Of a stretch of DNA of 64,000 nt, positions 35,258 to 43,307 are shown piece by piece. The translations under genes and the position numbers were made by a program. Numbering within the stretch: position 1 is the stretch's first letter; every line of letters starts with the position of its first letter. Under the pieces are notes generated by a model. The model had not been told where the DNA came from, ran no database searches, and worked only from the letters and a program-made list of their open reading frames with translations. The stretch spans positions 62,001-126,000 of the forward strand of contig NZ_FXAP01000008.1 in assembly GCF_900177615.1 (NCBI RefSeq), written 5' to 3'. The stretch comes from Plantibacter flavus. Lineage in GTDB: Bacteria; Actinomycetota; Actinomycetes; Actinomycetales; Microbacteriaceae.

Positions 35258-36195
35258 ACCACCTCGCAGCACCCGTCCTCGCCATCGATCTCGGGAAGAC
35301 CTCCTGCCGCGCCCGCATCACGAGCGGATCTGGCGACGATCCGACCGTCCTCGCGGAGGCCCGCGGCCACGGGGCACCGGGCCTCGCCGACCACGAGGGT
35401 GCGGAGCTGTCCGCCCGCGCAGTCCTCGAGACGGTCACGCACCTTCCGGCGGACCTCCTCGCCGAGGTGCAGCACGTCGGGATCGGCGCCGCCGGGGTGG
35501 AGGCGGCACCGCACGAGGTCGCCGCGTTCACCGCCGAGCTTCGCCTGGCGCTCGGAGCGACGATCGCCGTCGTGAACGACGCCCTGGCAGCCCACGCCGG
35601 CGCGTTCGCCGGTGGTCCCGGCACGGTGCTCATCGCCGGCACCGGATCCGTCGTGTTCGACGTCGACGCCACCGGTGCCGTGAAGCAGATCGACGGGTGG
35701 GGTCCCTGGCTCGGAGACGAGGGCAGTGGTCGGTGGATCGGGCAAGAGGGCCTCCAGGCGTGCATGCGCGCCTTCGACGGCCGCGGCCCCGCCACCACCC
35801 TGCTCGTCGACGCCGAGGCACTCATCGGGTCCATCCCCGCGCTCCCCCGCTGGGTCTCGAGCACCGGAGCCCCGGCCCGTCAACTCGGCACCTTCGCGCC
35901 CACGGTCATCACCCGAGCCGAGGAGGGTGACGCCGTCGCCGCGCACATCGTCGACGCCGCCTGCGCCCATCTCGCCGTGAGCGCAGCCGCCGCCGGCACG
36001 GGCGCCGTGTGCGTCGTCGGCGGGATCGCCTCCCACCCCTACGTCGCCGCACATCTCGCGACGGCCATGCACGAGGTCGGCGTCGACCCCGTCGCACCCC
36101 GCGGTGACGCGCTCGACGGAGCCAGGCTCGTCGCACTCGACACCGCGATCTCCTACGACGGAAGGGTCGTGCGCGACGATGTCCACGCATTCTGA
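35254..36195 (+). CDS. BadF/BadG-type ATPase, probable MurNAc or GlcNAc kinase
   Basis: A 313-residue ASKHA-fold sugar kinase. The first phosphate loop is AIDLGKTSCRARI (10-22), the candidate catalytic Asp is in VVNDALAAHAGA (about 110), and GTVLIAGTGSVVF and WLGDEGSGRWIG are further family motifs. It is similar in outline to the MurK/NagK branch, and its place directly before murQ suggests it makes MurNAc-6-phosphate (and perhaps GlcNAc-6-phosphate). It overlaps nagZ by 4 bp. Confidence 0.82.
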   Translation: MNHLAAPVLAIDLGKTSCRARITSGSGDDPTVLAEARGHGAPGLADHEGAELSARAVLETVTHLPADLLAEVQHVGIGAAGVEAAPHEVAAFTAELRLALGATIAVVNDALAAHAGAFAGGPGTVLIAGTGSVVFDVDATGAVKQIDGWGPWLGDEGSGRWIGQEGLQACMRAFDGRGPATTLLVDAEALIGSIPALPRWVSSTGAPARQLGTFAPTVITRAEEGDAVAAHIVDAACAHLAVSAAAAGTGAVCVVGGIASHPYVAAHLATAMHEVGVDPVAPRGDALDGARLVALDTAISYDGRVVRDDVHAF

Positions 36196-37219
36196 GGGCG
36201 CATCCTCCGCCCGCCGACCACCGGTCCCTGAGTCTGCCAACCCTTCGACAGGCTCAGGGACCGATGAACGTGACAGCATCCGCGCGGAGCTCGCCACCCT
36301 CTCGACGGAGCAGGTGAACGAGCGACACCCCGACCTCGACGCCCTCTCCACGAGGGAACTCGTCGCCGCGATGAACGAGGACAACCGTTCCGTCCCCGAC
36401 GCCGTCGCGGCCGTCGAACCCGAGATCGCCCGGGCCGTCGAAGCGATCGTCGAGCGCCTCCGCCGGGGCGGACGACTCGTCTACCTGGGCGCGGGGACCG
36501 CCGGACGGATGGGCATCCTCGACGCGAGTGAGGCCCCACCCACGTTCGGGACCGACCCGGGCCTCATCGTCGGACTCATCGCGGGTGGCCCGGGCGCCAT
36601 CCAGCAGGCGGTGGAGAACGCCGAGGACCGCGACGACCTCGGTCGGGCGGATCTGGAATCGCTGTCGATCACCGCGGACGACGCCGTCGTGGGGGTGTCC
36701 GCGTCCGGTCGCACGCCCTACGTGTTGGGCGCCCTCGAGTACGCGCGCTCGATCGGTGCGATCACCATCGGGCTGTCGTGCAACGCCGGCTCCCCGCTCG
36801 CCCGGGACGCGGACATCGGCATCGAGGCGGTCGTCGGTCCGGAGCTCCTCACGGGATCGACCCGACTGAAGGCGGGGACGGCGCAGAAGCTCGTGCTCAA
36901 CATGCTGTCGACGATCACGATGGTGCGGCTCGGGAAGACGTACCGGAACCTCATGGTCGACCTCCGCACCACGAACGAGAAGCTGCGGGCGCGGGCGGAA
37001 CGCACGGTCATGCTGGCGACCGACGTCGACGCCGCCACGGCCGCGAAGACGCTCGCATCCGTGGACGGCTGGGTGAAGGCCGCTATCCTCGTCCTCGTGA
37101 CCGGCATCGCCGCAGATGAAGCAGTCGCCCGCCTCCGCGGCGGCGACGGCTCCCTCAGCGCGGCCATCGCAGCGCACGCCGTCGAAGACCCGACGGAGGC
37201 CGCACCGGATGTCCACTGA
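36179..37219 (+). CDS. murQ: N-acetylmuramic acid 6-phosphate etherase
   Basis: A 346-residue SIS-domain lyase that converts MurNAc-6-phosphate to GlcNAc-6-phosphate and lactate. The motif LGAGTAGRMGILDASEAPPTFG carries the catalytic Glu, and ENAED the second. ALEYARSIGAITIGLSCN and the C-terminal helical part are normal. The family is usually about 300 residues; here the first 32 are extra, and about half of them are coded by a repeat copy. The ATG at 36179 overlaps the kinase gene by 17 bp and is the only in-frame start. Confidence 0.92.
   Translation: MSTHSEGASSARRPPVPESANPSTGSGTDERDSIRAELATLSTEQVNERHPDLDALSTRELVAAMNEDNRSVPDAVAAVEPEIARAVEAIVERLRRGGRLVYLGAGTAGRMGILDASEAPPTFGTDPGLIVGLIAGGPGAIQQAVENAEDRDDLGRADLESLSITADDAVVGVSASGRTPYVLGALEYARSIGAITIGLSCNAGSPLARDADIGIEAVVGPELLTGSTRLKAGTAQKLVLNMLSTITMVRLGKTYRNLMVDLRTTNEKLRARAERTVMLATDVDAATAAKTLASVDGWVKAAILVLVTGIAADEAVARLRGGDGSLSAAIAAHAVEDPTEAAPDVH
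36222..36263. repeat. inverted pair of dispersed elements inside the murQ 5' end
   Basis: ggtccctgagtctgccaac and cccttcgacaggctcaggga form an imperfect inverted pair. In frame they code for VPESANPSTGSGT, an unconserved N-terminal extension of MurQ. Confidence 0.8.
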
Positions 37220-38078
37220 CGCGCTGCTCGTGCTCCGCCAGGCGATCCCTCGCCTGAGCGCCGCCGAGACGCGCGTCGCCGAGACCATCATCGGCACCCC
37301 CTCGCTCGTGGTCGAGTTGACCATCACCGAACTCGCGAAGGCCTGCGGCACCTCGCAGGCGACCGTCGCGCGGTTCTGCCAGACCATCGGGTACACCGGC
37401 TACCGGGAGTTCCGGGTGGCCGTCGCGACCTCCACGAGTCGCGAGCAGGCGGAGCGTGACCGGTTCGAGGTCGACGACGCCGACATCGACCCGGACGACT
37501 CGGTCGAGACGGTCGTCGCGAAGGTCGCGTACCAGGAGGTGCAGGCGATCGAGCTCACCGCCCGCTCGCTCGACCGCGACGCCCTGGACGCGGTCGTCGA
37601 CGCCCTCCTCGTCGCCCCACGGATCGACATCATCGGTTTCGGGTCCTCGAACCTCACGGCGCAGGACCTCCACCAGAAGCTCTACCGGATCGGCATGCCG
37701 GCGAACACCTTCGTCGACGCCCACCTCGCGCTGCCGTCGGCCGCCCTCCTCGGGCCCGGTGGGGTCGCCATCGGCATCTCGCACTCCGGGCTCACGGTCG
37801 AGACCGAGCAGGCGATGCAGCTCGCGCGGGCCGCCGGCGCGACGACCGTGTGCATCACCAACTTCCCCGACTCCCCCATCGCCAGCCGCTGCGACCTCGT
37901 CCTCGCGACGCAGGCGAGGGAGAGCCGATACCGCTCGGGTGCGATGTCGTCGCGCATCGCCCAGCTCGCGCTCGTCGACCTGCTCTTCATCCGTGTCGCC
38001 CAGCGTCGCTACGACGCCGCGGCGGAGTCGCTCCGCGTCACCTACGAGTCGATCCAGGATCACCGCATCGACACCTGA
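37209..38078 (+). CDS. MurR/RpiR-family regulator with SIS domain
   Basis: A 289-residue repressor-type protein: an RpiR helix-turn-helix (about 1-77, with LAKACGTSQATVARFCQTIGYTGYREF) and a C-terminal SIS domain (FGSSNLTAQDLHQKLYRIG, IGISHSGLTVETEQAMQLAR). In this family the ligand is a phosphosugar, here most likely MurNAc-6-phosphate. ATG at 37209 overlaps murQ by 11 bp. As last gene of the operon it probably feeds back on the promoter at 30360. Confidence 0.88.
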   Translation: MSTDALLVLRQAIPRLSAAETRVAETIIGTPSLVVELTITELAKACGTSQATVARFCQTIGYTGYREFRVAVATSTSREQAERDRFEVDDADIDPDDSVETVVAKVAYQEVQAIELTARSLDRDALDAVVDALLVAPRIDIIGFGSSNLTAQDLHQKLYRIGMPANTFVDAHLALPSAALLGPGGVAIGISHSGLTVETEQAMQLARAAGATTVCITNFPDSPIASRCDLVLATQARESRYRSGAMSSRIAQLALVDLLFIRVAQRRYDAAAESLRVTYESIQDHRIDT

Positions 38079-38089
38079 TCGCGCTCCGC

Positions 38090-38144
38090 GAGAGCGCAGA
38101 AGATGCACTCAAATCCGCCCCTTGAGCGCGTCTACTGCGCTCTC
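38090..38144. repeat. palindromic element, family C copy 1 (possible terminator)
   Basis: Perfect 10-bp arms GAGAGCGCAG (38090-38099) and CTGCGCTCTC (38135-38144), starting 12 nt past the regulator stop. The interior (agaagatgcactcaaatccg) resembles a second copy at 43158. It may end the operon and the converging SDR transcript. Confidence 0.7.
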
Positions 38145-38803
38145 AGGAGAGCGGCACGCCCGTGTGTTCGGCGAGGGCGAGCATGGTGCCAGTAGCCGGA
38201 GGTGTCGGCGCCACGCCCTTCGGCGAGCGCCACCTGGGTCCGGTGCCCGAGTTCCAGGTCGTCGGGCGCGTTCGGCCCGCCCATCCGTGTCGGCACCCAA
38301 CCGGGGTCGACCGCGTTGCTGAACACCCCGGGACGCACCCGCGCGATAGCCGCCGCGAGGACGGTCACGAGCAGTTTGCTGTCCGAGTAGCTCGCCGTCC
38401 TCGTGGAACCCGTCCAGTCGAGACCGTCGAGCGTGGCGGTACCGCCGCGGTGCATGCCGCTGCTGAGGAACACGAGTCGCCGCGCGGGGACGAGGGCGCT
38501 CAGCAGGTAGGGCGCGACCACGTTGACCGGCAGGACGGCCGTTCCGCCGAGGACGCCGGCGTTGTGGATGATCGTGTCCACGGGACCGGCGGCTGCGACC
38601 TGCTCCGCGAGCTCCTGGACGCCGTCGAGGGTGGCGAGGTCACCGGTGACGAGGTGCGCGGAGGGCTCGTCGAGCAGCCGGACCTCGTCGGCTCGGGCGA
38701 GGCTCCGGGCATGGACGAGCACCTCGTGCGCGTGCTCGACCAGCTCGGTCGCTGCACCGAGCCCCAGGCCGACGGCGGCACCGGTCACGAGGATGCGCGC
38801 CAT
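38132..38803 (-). CDS. SDR-family oxidoreductase with altered C-terminus
   Basis: A 223-residue SDR: TGAAVGLGLG (7-16), HNAGVLGG, and the active-site SYSDSK. Up to TSGYWHH it is normal. It then reads 19 residues (ARPRRTHGRAALLRAQ and context) that do not fit the family. In the +1 frame the same DNA codes for LALAEHTGVPLS and stops at 38143-38145, which is the usual SDR ending. About 15-20 expected residues are also missing. A small out-of-frame deletion is the simplest explanation, so the enzyme may be impaired. Coupled to the XRE regulator gene by a TGATG overlap. Confidence 0.72.
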   Translation of the reverse strand: MARILVTGAAVGLGLGAATELVEHAHEVLVHARSLARADEVRLLDEPSAHLVTGDLATLDGVQELAEQVAAAGPVDTIIHNAGVLGGTAVLPVNVVAPYLLSALVPARRLVFLSSGMHRGGTATLDGLDWTGSTRTASYSDSKLLVTVLAAAIARVRPGVFSNAVDPGWVPTRMGGPNAPDDLELGHRTQVALAEGRGADTSGYWHHARPRRTHGRAALLRAQ

Positions 38804-39735
38804 CAGCGACCCCCTGCCCGTCCGGCCTCGCTGGTGTCGGGCTCGTTCGTGACCGCCGCAGCGCCACGCTGCTCCGCCTCCCGCTGGGACGCCGCCCAGT
38901 TCGCGAGCAACTGCAGACGCTCGGCGGACGGTGAGCCGGGCTCCGCCGTGTAGACGAGGACCACGTGACCGGGGTCGGCCGTGATCGCGAGCTCCTCGTA
39001 GGCGAAGGTCATCTCGCCGACGATCGGATGGTTGAACCGCTTCGTGCCGGTACCGTGCGTGCGCACGTTGTGCGCTCCCCAGAGCGTGCGGAAGGCGTCG
39101 CTCCGGGTCGACAGCTCACCGACGAGGTCGTGCAGGCCCTTGTCGTGCGGGTCCCGGCCGGCCTCGGCGCGCATGACCGAGACGCACATCTCGGCGAAGA
39201 CGTCCCAGTCGGGGTAGAAGTCCCGGGATGCCGGGTCGAGGAACTGGAACCGCGCGAGGTTCGGGGTGCGCCCGCCGTCGCCGATGACCGGTGAGTAGAA
39301 CGCGCGCCCGAGCTCGTTGGTCGCGAGGAGGTCCTGGTGGGTGTTGCGGACGAAGGCGATCCCGTCGGTGATCGCGTCGAGCATCCAGTGCAGACTCGGC
39401 CTGGTCGCGGGGTTCTTGGCCGCTCGGCGACGCGGACGACCGGAGAGCGGGACACCGTCGGCCGCGCGGGCGAGGTCGAACAAGTGGGTGCGTTCCGCCT
39501 CGTCGAGCTGGAGCGCCCGGGCGATGGCGTCGAGGACGGTCGACGACGCTCCGGCGATCGCCCCACGCTCCAGCTTCGCGTAGTACTCGACACTGACCCC
39601 GGCGAGCGCCGCCACCTCGGAACGCCGCAGCCCGGCAACCCGTCGGTTGGGGCCCGCGGTCAAGCCGGCGAGTTCCGGAGTCAGCCGTGCCCGACGCGTC
39701 ATGAGGAACTCGCGTACGTCTGCTCGATCGTCCAT
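38803..39735 (-). CDS. XRE-family regulator with MmyB-like ligand domain
   Basis: A 310-residue regulator: helix-turn-helix near 25-80 (GLRRSEVAALAGVSVEYYAKLERG), then a PAS-like MmyB domain (about 110-285) with the family motifs NPATRPSLHWMLDAI, NELGRAFYSP and ARFQFLDPASRDFYPDWD. Members typically control a neighbouring SDR or oxidoreductase, which fits the coupled SDR gene. The start at 39735 has TATCGT 7 nt upstream and GGAGGC directly before the ATG, so either leaderless or very short-leader initiation is possible. Confidence 0.87.
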   Translation of the reverse strand: MDDRADVREFLMTRRARLTPELAGLTAGPNRRVAGLRRSEVAALAGVSVEYYAKLERGAIAGASSTVLDAIARALQLDEAERTHLFDLARAADGVPLSGRPRRRAAKNPATRPSLHWMLDAITDGIAFVRNTHQDLLATNELGRAFYSPVIGDGGRTPNLARFQFLDPASRDFYPDWDVFAEMCVSVMRAEAGRDPHDKGLHDLVGELSTRSDAFRTLWGAHNVRTHGTGTKRFNHPIVGEMTFAYEELAITADPGHVVLVYTAEPGSPSAERLQLLANWAASQREAEQRGAAAVTNEPDTSEAGRAGGR

Positions 39736-39863
39736 GCCTCCGACGATACGTCCTCGAGGCGAGCCGACAGGTGCCCTCTCGGTACACCTCTCAGGCGGGA
39801 CTCCCTCCCGCGTCGCACGGGGCGTTGACTGGTCGCCTGCACCACCCGACAAAAGGAGCACAC

Positions 39864-40889
39864 ATGCGCGCAGTCGTCATGCATTCGCCCGGCGACGTCC
39901 GGGTCGAGGACCGACCGGACCCCACCATCGTCGACCCGACCGACGCCGTCATCCGGCTCACGGCGACCTGCATCTGCGGGTCGGACCTGTGGCCGTACCG
40001 CGGGGTCGAGCCCGTCGACCACACGAACATGGGGCACGAATACGTCGGTGTCGTCGAGCAGGTCGGCGAGGACGTGCGGACGGTCGCCGTCGGCGACTTC
40101 GTCGTGGGCTCCTTCGTGACCTCGGACAACACCTGTGAGATCTGTCAGGCGGGGTACCAGTCGAAGTGCGTGCACGCCGAGTTCGTGTCGGTCGCCTCGG
40201 GCACGCAGGCGCAGCTCGCACGCATCCCCCACGCCGACGGCACACTCGTGGCGACGCCCGGGCAGCCGGACGCGGACCTCATCCCCTCGTTGCTCGCCGC
40301 TTCCGACGTGCTCGGGACGGGCTGGTTCGCCGCGGTCGCCGCCGAGGTGGGGCCGGGGAAGACGGTCGTGGTCGTCGGTGACGGGGCCGTCGGACTCATG
40401 GGCGTCCTCGCGGCCCGGGAGCTCGGGGCGGAACGCATCATCGCGATGTCGCGTCACGCCGACCGGCAGGCGCTCGCCCGTGAGTTCGGCGCGACCGACA
40501 TCGTCGAGGAGCGCGGTGCGGCGGGTGTCGCACGGATCACGGAGCTGACGGGCGGTCTCGGCGCGCACAGCGTCATCGAGGCGGTCGGCACCGAGGAGTC
40601 CATGCTGCAGGCGATCCGCTCCACTCGCGGTGGCGGCCACGTCGGCTTCGTCGGCGTCGCCCACGAGGGTGTCTCGCTGCCGCTCGACGAGCTCTTCTTC
40701 GCCGAGGTGCACCTCCACGGTGGGCCGGCGCCGGTGCGACGGTTCCTCCCCGAGCTCATCCGGATGATCTGGGAGCGGAGGATCGACCCGGGGAAGGTCT
40801 TCGACCTCACGCTGCCGCTCGAGGACGCCGCCGAGGGCTACCGGGCCATGGACGAGCGCCGTGCGATCAAGGTGCTGTTGACGCTGTGA
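39864..40889 (+). CDS. zinc-dependent alcohol dehydrogenase family protein
   Basis: A 341-residue MDR enzyme. Zinc ligands are Cys38-region (TCICGSDLWPYRG), GHEYVG, and the structural set NTCEICQAGYQSKC, which has only part of the usual four cysteines. VVVVGDGAVGLMGVLAARELGA binds NAD(P)+. AAAAGGAG lies 5 nt before the ATG. It is divergent from the XRE regulator and coupled to an MFS gene, so regulator, dehydrogenase and exporter may respond to the same compound. Confidence 0.88.
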   Translation: MRAVVMHSPGDVRVEDRPDPTIVDPTDAVIRLTATCICGSDLWPYRGVEPVDHTNMGHEYVGVVEQVGEDVRTVAVGDFVVGSFVTSDNTCEICQAGYQSKCVHAEFVSVASGTQAQLARIPHADGTLVATPGQPDADLIPSLLAASDVLGTGWFAAVAAEVGPGKTVVVVGDGAVGLMGVLAARELGAERIIAMSRHADRQALAREFGATDIVEERGAAGVARITELTGGLGAHSVIEAVGTEESMLQAIRSTRGGGHVGFVGVAHEGVSLPLDELFFAEVHLHGGPAPVRRFLPELIRMIWERRIDPGKVFDLTLPLEDAAEGYRAMDERRAIKVLLTL

Positions 40890-42112
40890 GCCCCGCGGCA
40901 CCGATCACCTCGACGCCGGACGCGCCGGTCGGGGCGTCGACCCTCCCCACAGCCGGGACGCCCACCCGGATGCCCTGGTTCGCACTGGCGGCCCTCGCCG
41001 CGATGGGGTTCGTCCTCGTGGCCGCCGAGACGATGCCGGCCGGGCTCCTCCCGGTCATCGCCCGGGATCTCGACACGAGCGAGGGCCTGATCGGTCAGTT
41101 CATCAGTGTGTGGGCGCTCGGGACCGTGATCGTGACGATCCCGGCGCTCGCCCTCACCCGCGGCATGCGTCGCAAGCCACTCCTGCTCGGCGCGATCGTC
41201 GGGCTCATCCTTGCGAACACCGCGACCGCGGTCTCAGGGGACGTCGTCGTCGCGCTGGTGTCTCGGTTCGTCGCCGGTGCGTTCTGCGGGGTGATCTGGG
41301 GCATGCTCGCCGCCTACGGGCGTCGCATCAGCCCGCCCGACCGTGGAGGCCTCGCACTGTCGATCGTGTCCGTCGGAGCGCCCGCCGGGCTGGCGCTCGG
41401 GACGCCGCTCGGCGCCTGGCTCGGCACCGCGTTCGACTGGCGCTGGGCGTTCGGCGGACTCGCGGCGCTCGCGCTCGTCGTGTTCGTGTCCATCGTGGTG
41501 GTCGTGCCCGACGCGCCCGGGCAGCCTCGCTCGGCACGGCTCCCGCTTCGACGGGTGCTCGTCCTGCCCGGTGTCGCGATCGTCCTCGCGGTGATCGTCG
41601 TCTGGATGCTGGCTCACAACACCGTCTACACCTACATCTCGCCGTTCCTTCGGGCCTCAGGGACGGGACTCGGGGCCGATCTGGCACTGCTCGTCTACGG
41701 CGTCGCGTCCATCGCGGGCATCGGTCTCACGGCGGCGCTCATCGACCGGGCCCCGCGCACGCTGCTCCACGCGAGCGTCGCGGTGTTCGTCCTGGCGGGC
41801 GCGCTACTCCTGCTCGGCCACGCCTCGATCGTCGCCGTCCTCGTCGCGACGGTCCTGTGGGGGCTGGCGTTCGGTGGTTCCTCCGCCCAGCTGCAGTCGG
41901 CGCTCACCCGATCGGGACGCGAGCACTCGGACGTCGCGAACTCCTTCCTGCCCGTCGCGTTCAACCTCGCGATCTTCGCCGGCGGCGTCCTCGGGGCGCT
42001 CCTCCTCGGCACCTTCGACGGCCTGATCCTCCCGGTCGTCATGATCGCCCTCGGACTCGCTGCGCTGCTGCTCACGATCGTGGGACGCCGTTCGGCCTTC
42101 GCCGCGGAGTGA
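40886..42112 (+). CDS. MFS transporter
   Basis: A 408-residue transporter with about twelve membrane helices. The signature loop after helix 2 reads ALTRGMRRKPLLLGAIVGL, and AAETMPAGLLPVIARDLDTSEGLIGQ near the N-terminus is characteristic of the AraJ/NepI-like drug or sugar efflux group. GTG start forms a GTGA overlap with the dehydrogenase gene. Substrate unknown. Confidence 0.88.
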   Translation: MSPAAPITSTPDAPVGASTLPTAGTPTRMPWFALAALAAMGFVLVAAETMPAGLLPVIARDLDTSEGLIGQFISVWALGTVIVTIPALALTRGMRRKPLLLGAIVGLILANTATAVSGDVVVALVSRFVAGAFCGVIWGMLAAYGRRISPPDRGGLALSIVSVGAPAGLALGTPLGAWLGTAFDWRWAFGGLAALALVVFVSIVVVVPDAPGQPRSARLPLRRVLVLPGVAIVLAVIVVWMLAHNTVYTYISPFLRASGTGLGADLALLVYGVASIAGIGLTAALIDRAPRTLLHASVAVFVLAGALLLLGHASIVAVLVATVLWGLAFGGSSAQLQSALTRSGREHSDVANSFLPVAFNLAIFAGGVLGALLLGTFDGLILPVVMIALGLAALLLTIVGRRSAFAAE

Positions 42113-42157
42113 CGACGAGGCCGAGCCGGTGACCGCGCTCGCGTGAGACCATCGGGC

Positions 42158-43147
42158 ATGGCTTCCATGGATGATGCACCACGGATCGGCGACCTCGAGG
42201 TCGACGGCGACGCACTCACCGGCGACGGCGCGACACTCTCCGAGCTGGCGGACGAACTGGCCTGCGGCGTCGACGAGACCACGACCGCTGAGGCCCCGTC
42301 GGATGGTTGGCGGGTGCTCCGCCGACTGGAGAGCGGTGCGGTGTATCTCGGTTCGCCGGTCGACGCGGACCACCGGACCTGGCGCGTGGCACAGGTACAT
42401 CCGGGAGAGCAGCCTCCGGTGGTGCGCGTGCACCCGGACACGTTGGTCGTGCGCCCGAGCCGAGCAGAACGCCGACAGGGCTTGGTGCTCCGCTGGCCGC
42501 CGTTCGTGGAGGAGCAGCACGATCCGAGCGAGCTGGCGATCGACATCGTCAACGCGGGCACCACCAGATGGACGCCCGAGAACGAAGGATTCCGTGCCGT
42601 CGGGGCGCTCACCGCGCCAGGCGGAACCGAGTTCTCCTTCGGCTGGGTCAGTTCCGCAGCGGATCGTGCCGTCCCGCTCGACCCCGGGGAGTACGCCCGA
42701 GTCCCGGTGCAGTTGCAGTTGCTGTCGGAACCGACGTCGCTGCAGCCCGGCCACTACGACCTCCACGTCGTGGTCGTCGAACTCGGGCTCCGTCTCGCCG
42801 AGCCGCTCCGGGTCGAGCTGACCGCTGAGCTGGTCGCGCGTCAGGTAGCCAAGCAGAACCGCCACCGGGCCGACCCCGCGAGCGAGCGCCGAGCCTTCGA
42901 TCGACAGATCGAAGCAGAGCAGCTGCGAGTCGGCGCCCGCCGGTCCTGGCCCGAGATCGCCGAGGTGGTCGGGAGCGCGGTGTCGGACGACGAGGCGTTG
43001 GAGCGCATCGCGGCAGTGCTCGGGACCACGACGGAGCACGCGGCATCGGTCTACGACGCATCGCTCCGCGCGATGGTCATGGCGGACGCCGACCGCCGTG
43101 ACGAGCAACTGCAGGAACTCATCCGACAGCGCGACACCCTCGGGTGA
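42158..43147 (+). CDS. hypothetical protein with a central beta-sandwich-like region
   Basis: A 329-residue protein without signal peptide or membrane helix; I recognise no family. Residues 1-100 are acidic with WRVLRRLESGAVYLGSPVDA; about 105-215 look like an Ig-type beta sandwich (LVLRWPPFVEE, SELAIDIVNAGTTRW, YARVPVQLQLLSE, GHYDLHVVVVELGLRL); about 225-325 are helical and charged, ending in LQELIRQRDTLG. The layout suggests a structural or regulatory protein rather than an enzyme. ATG at 42158 is used; an upstream start at 42143 adds five residues. Confidence 0.7.
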   Translation: MASMDDAPRIGDLEVDGDALTGDGATLSELADELACGVDETTTAEAPSDGWRVLRRLESGAVYLGSPVDADHRTWRVAQVHPGEQPPVVRVHPDTLVVRPSRAERRQGLVLRWPPFVEEQHDPSELAIDIVNAGTTRWTPENEGFRAVGALTAPGGTEFSFGWVSSAADRAVPLDPGEYARVPVQLQLLSEPTSLQPGHYDLHVVVVELGLRLAEPLRVELTAELVARQVAKQNRHRADPASERRAFDRQIEAEQLRVGARRSWPEIAEVVGSAVSDDEALERIAAVLGTTTEHAASVYDASLRAMVMADADRRDEQLQELIRQRDTLG

Positions 43148-43157
43148 CGCTTCACCC

Positions 43158-43218
43158 ACCGAGAGCGCAGAAGATGTCCACTCAGTCCGCGTTTGAGAGC
43201 GTTTTGTGCGCTCTCGGT
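43158..43218. repeat. palindromic element, family C copy 2 (possible terminator)
   Basis: Perfect 12-bp arms ACCGAGAGCGCA (43158-43169) and TGCGCTCTCGGT (43207-43218), 10 nt past the preceding stop. The interior shares agaagatg and actca with copy 1. Likely a transcription end signal shared with, or derived from, a repeat family. Confidence 0.7.
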
Positions 43219-43307
43219 GAGCGCATCAGCGCTCGCGCTCGCTCAGCCCGGCCGGATACGCTGGCGGGCGGGGCGAGACGACCGCTCGACCCACGAGGGG
43301 ATGCCGG

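Noticed and set aside
39771-39864. Earlier start for the alcohol dehydrogenase at 39771
   Set aside because: The extra 31 residues lack conservation features, and AAAAGGAG stands 5 nt before the ATG at 39864.
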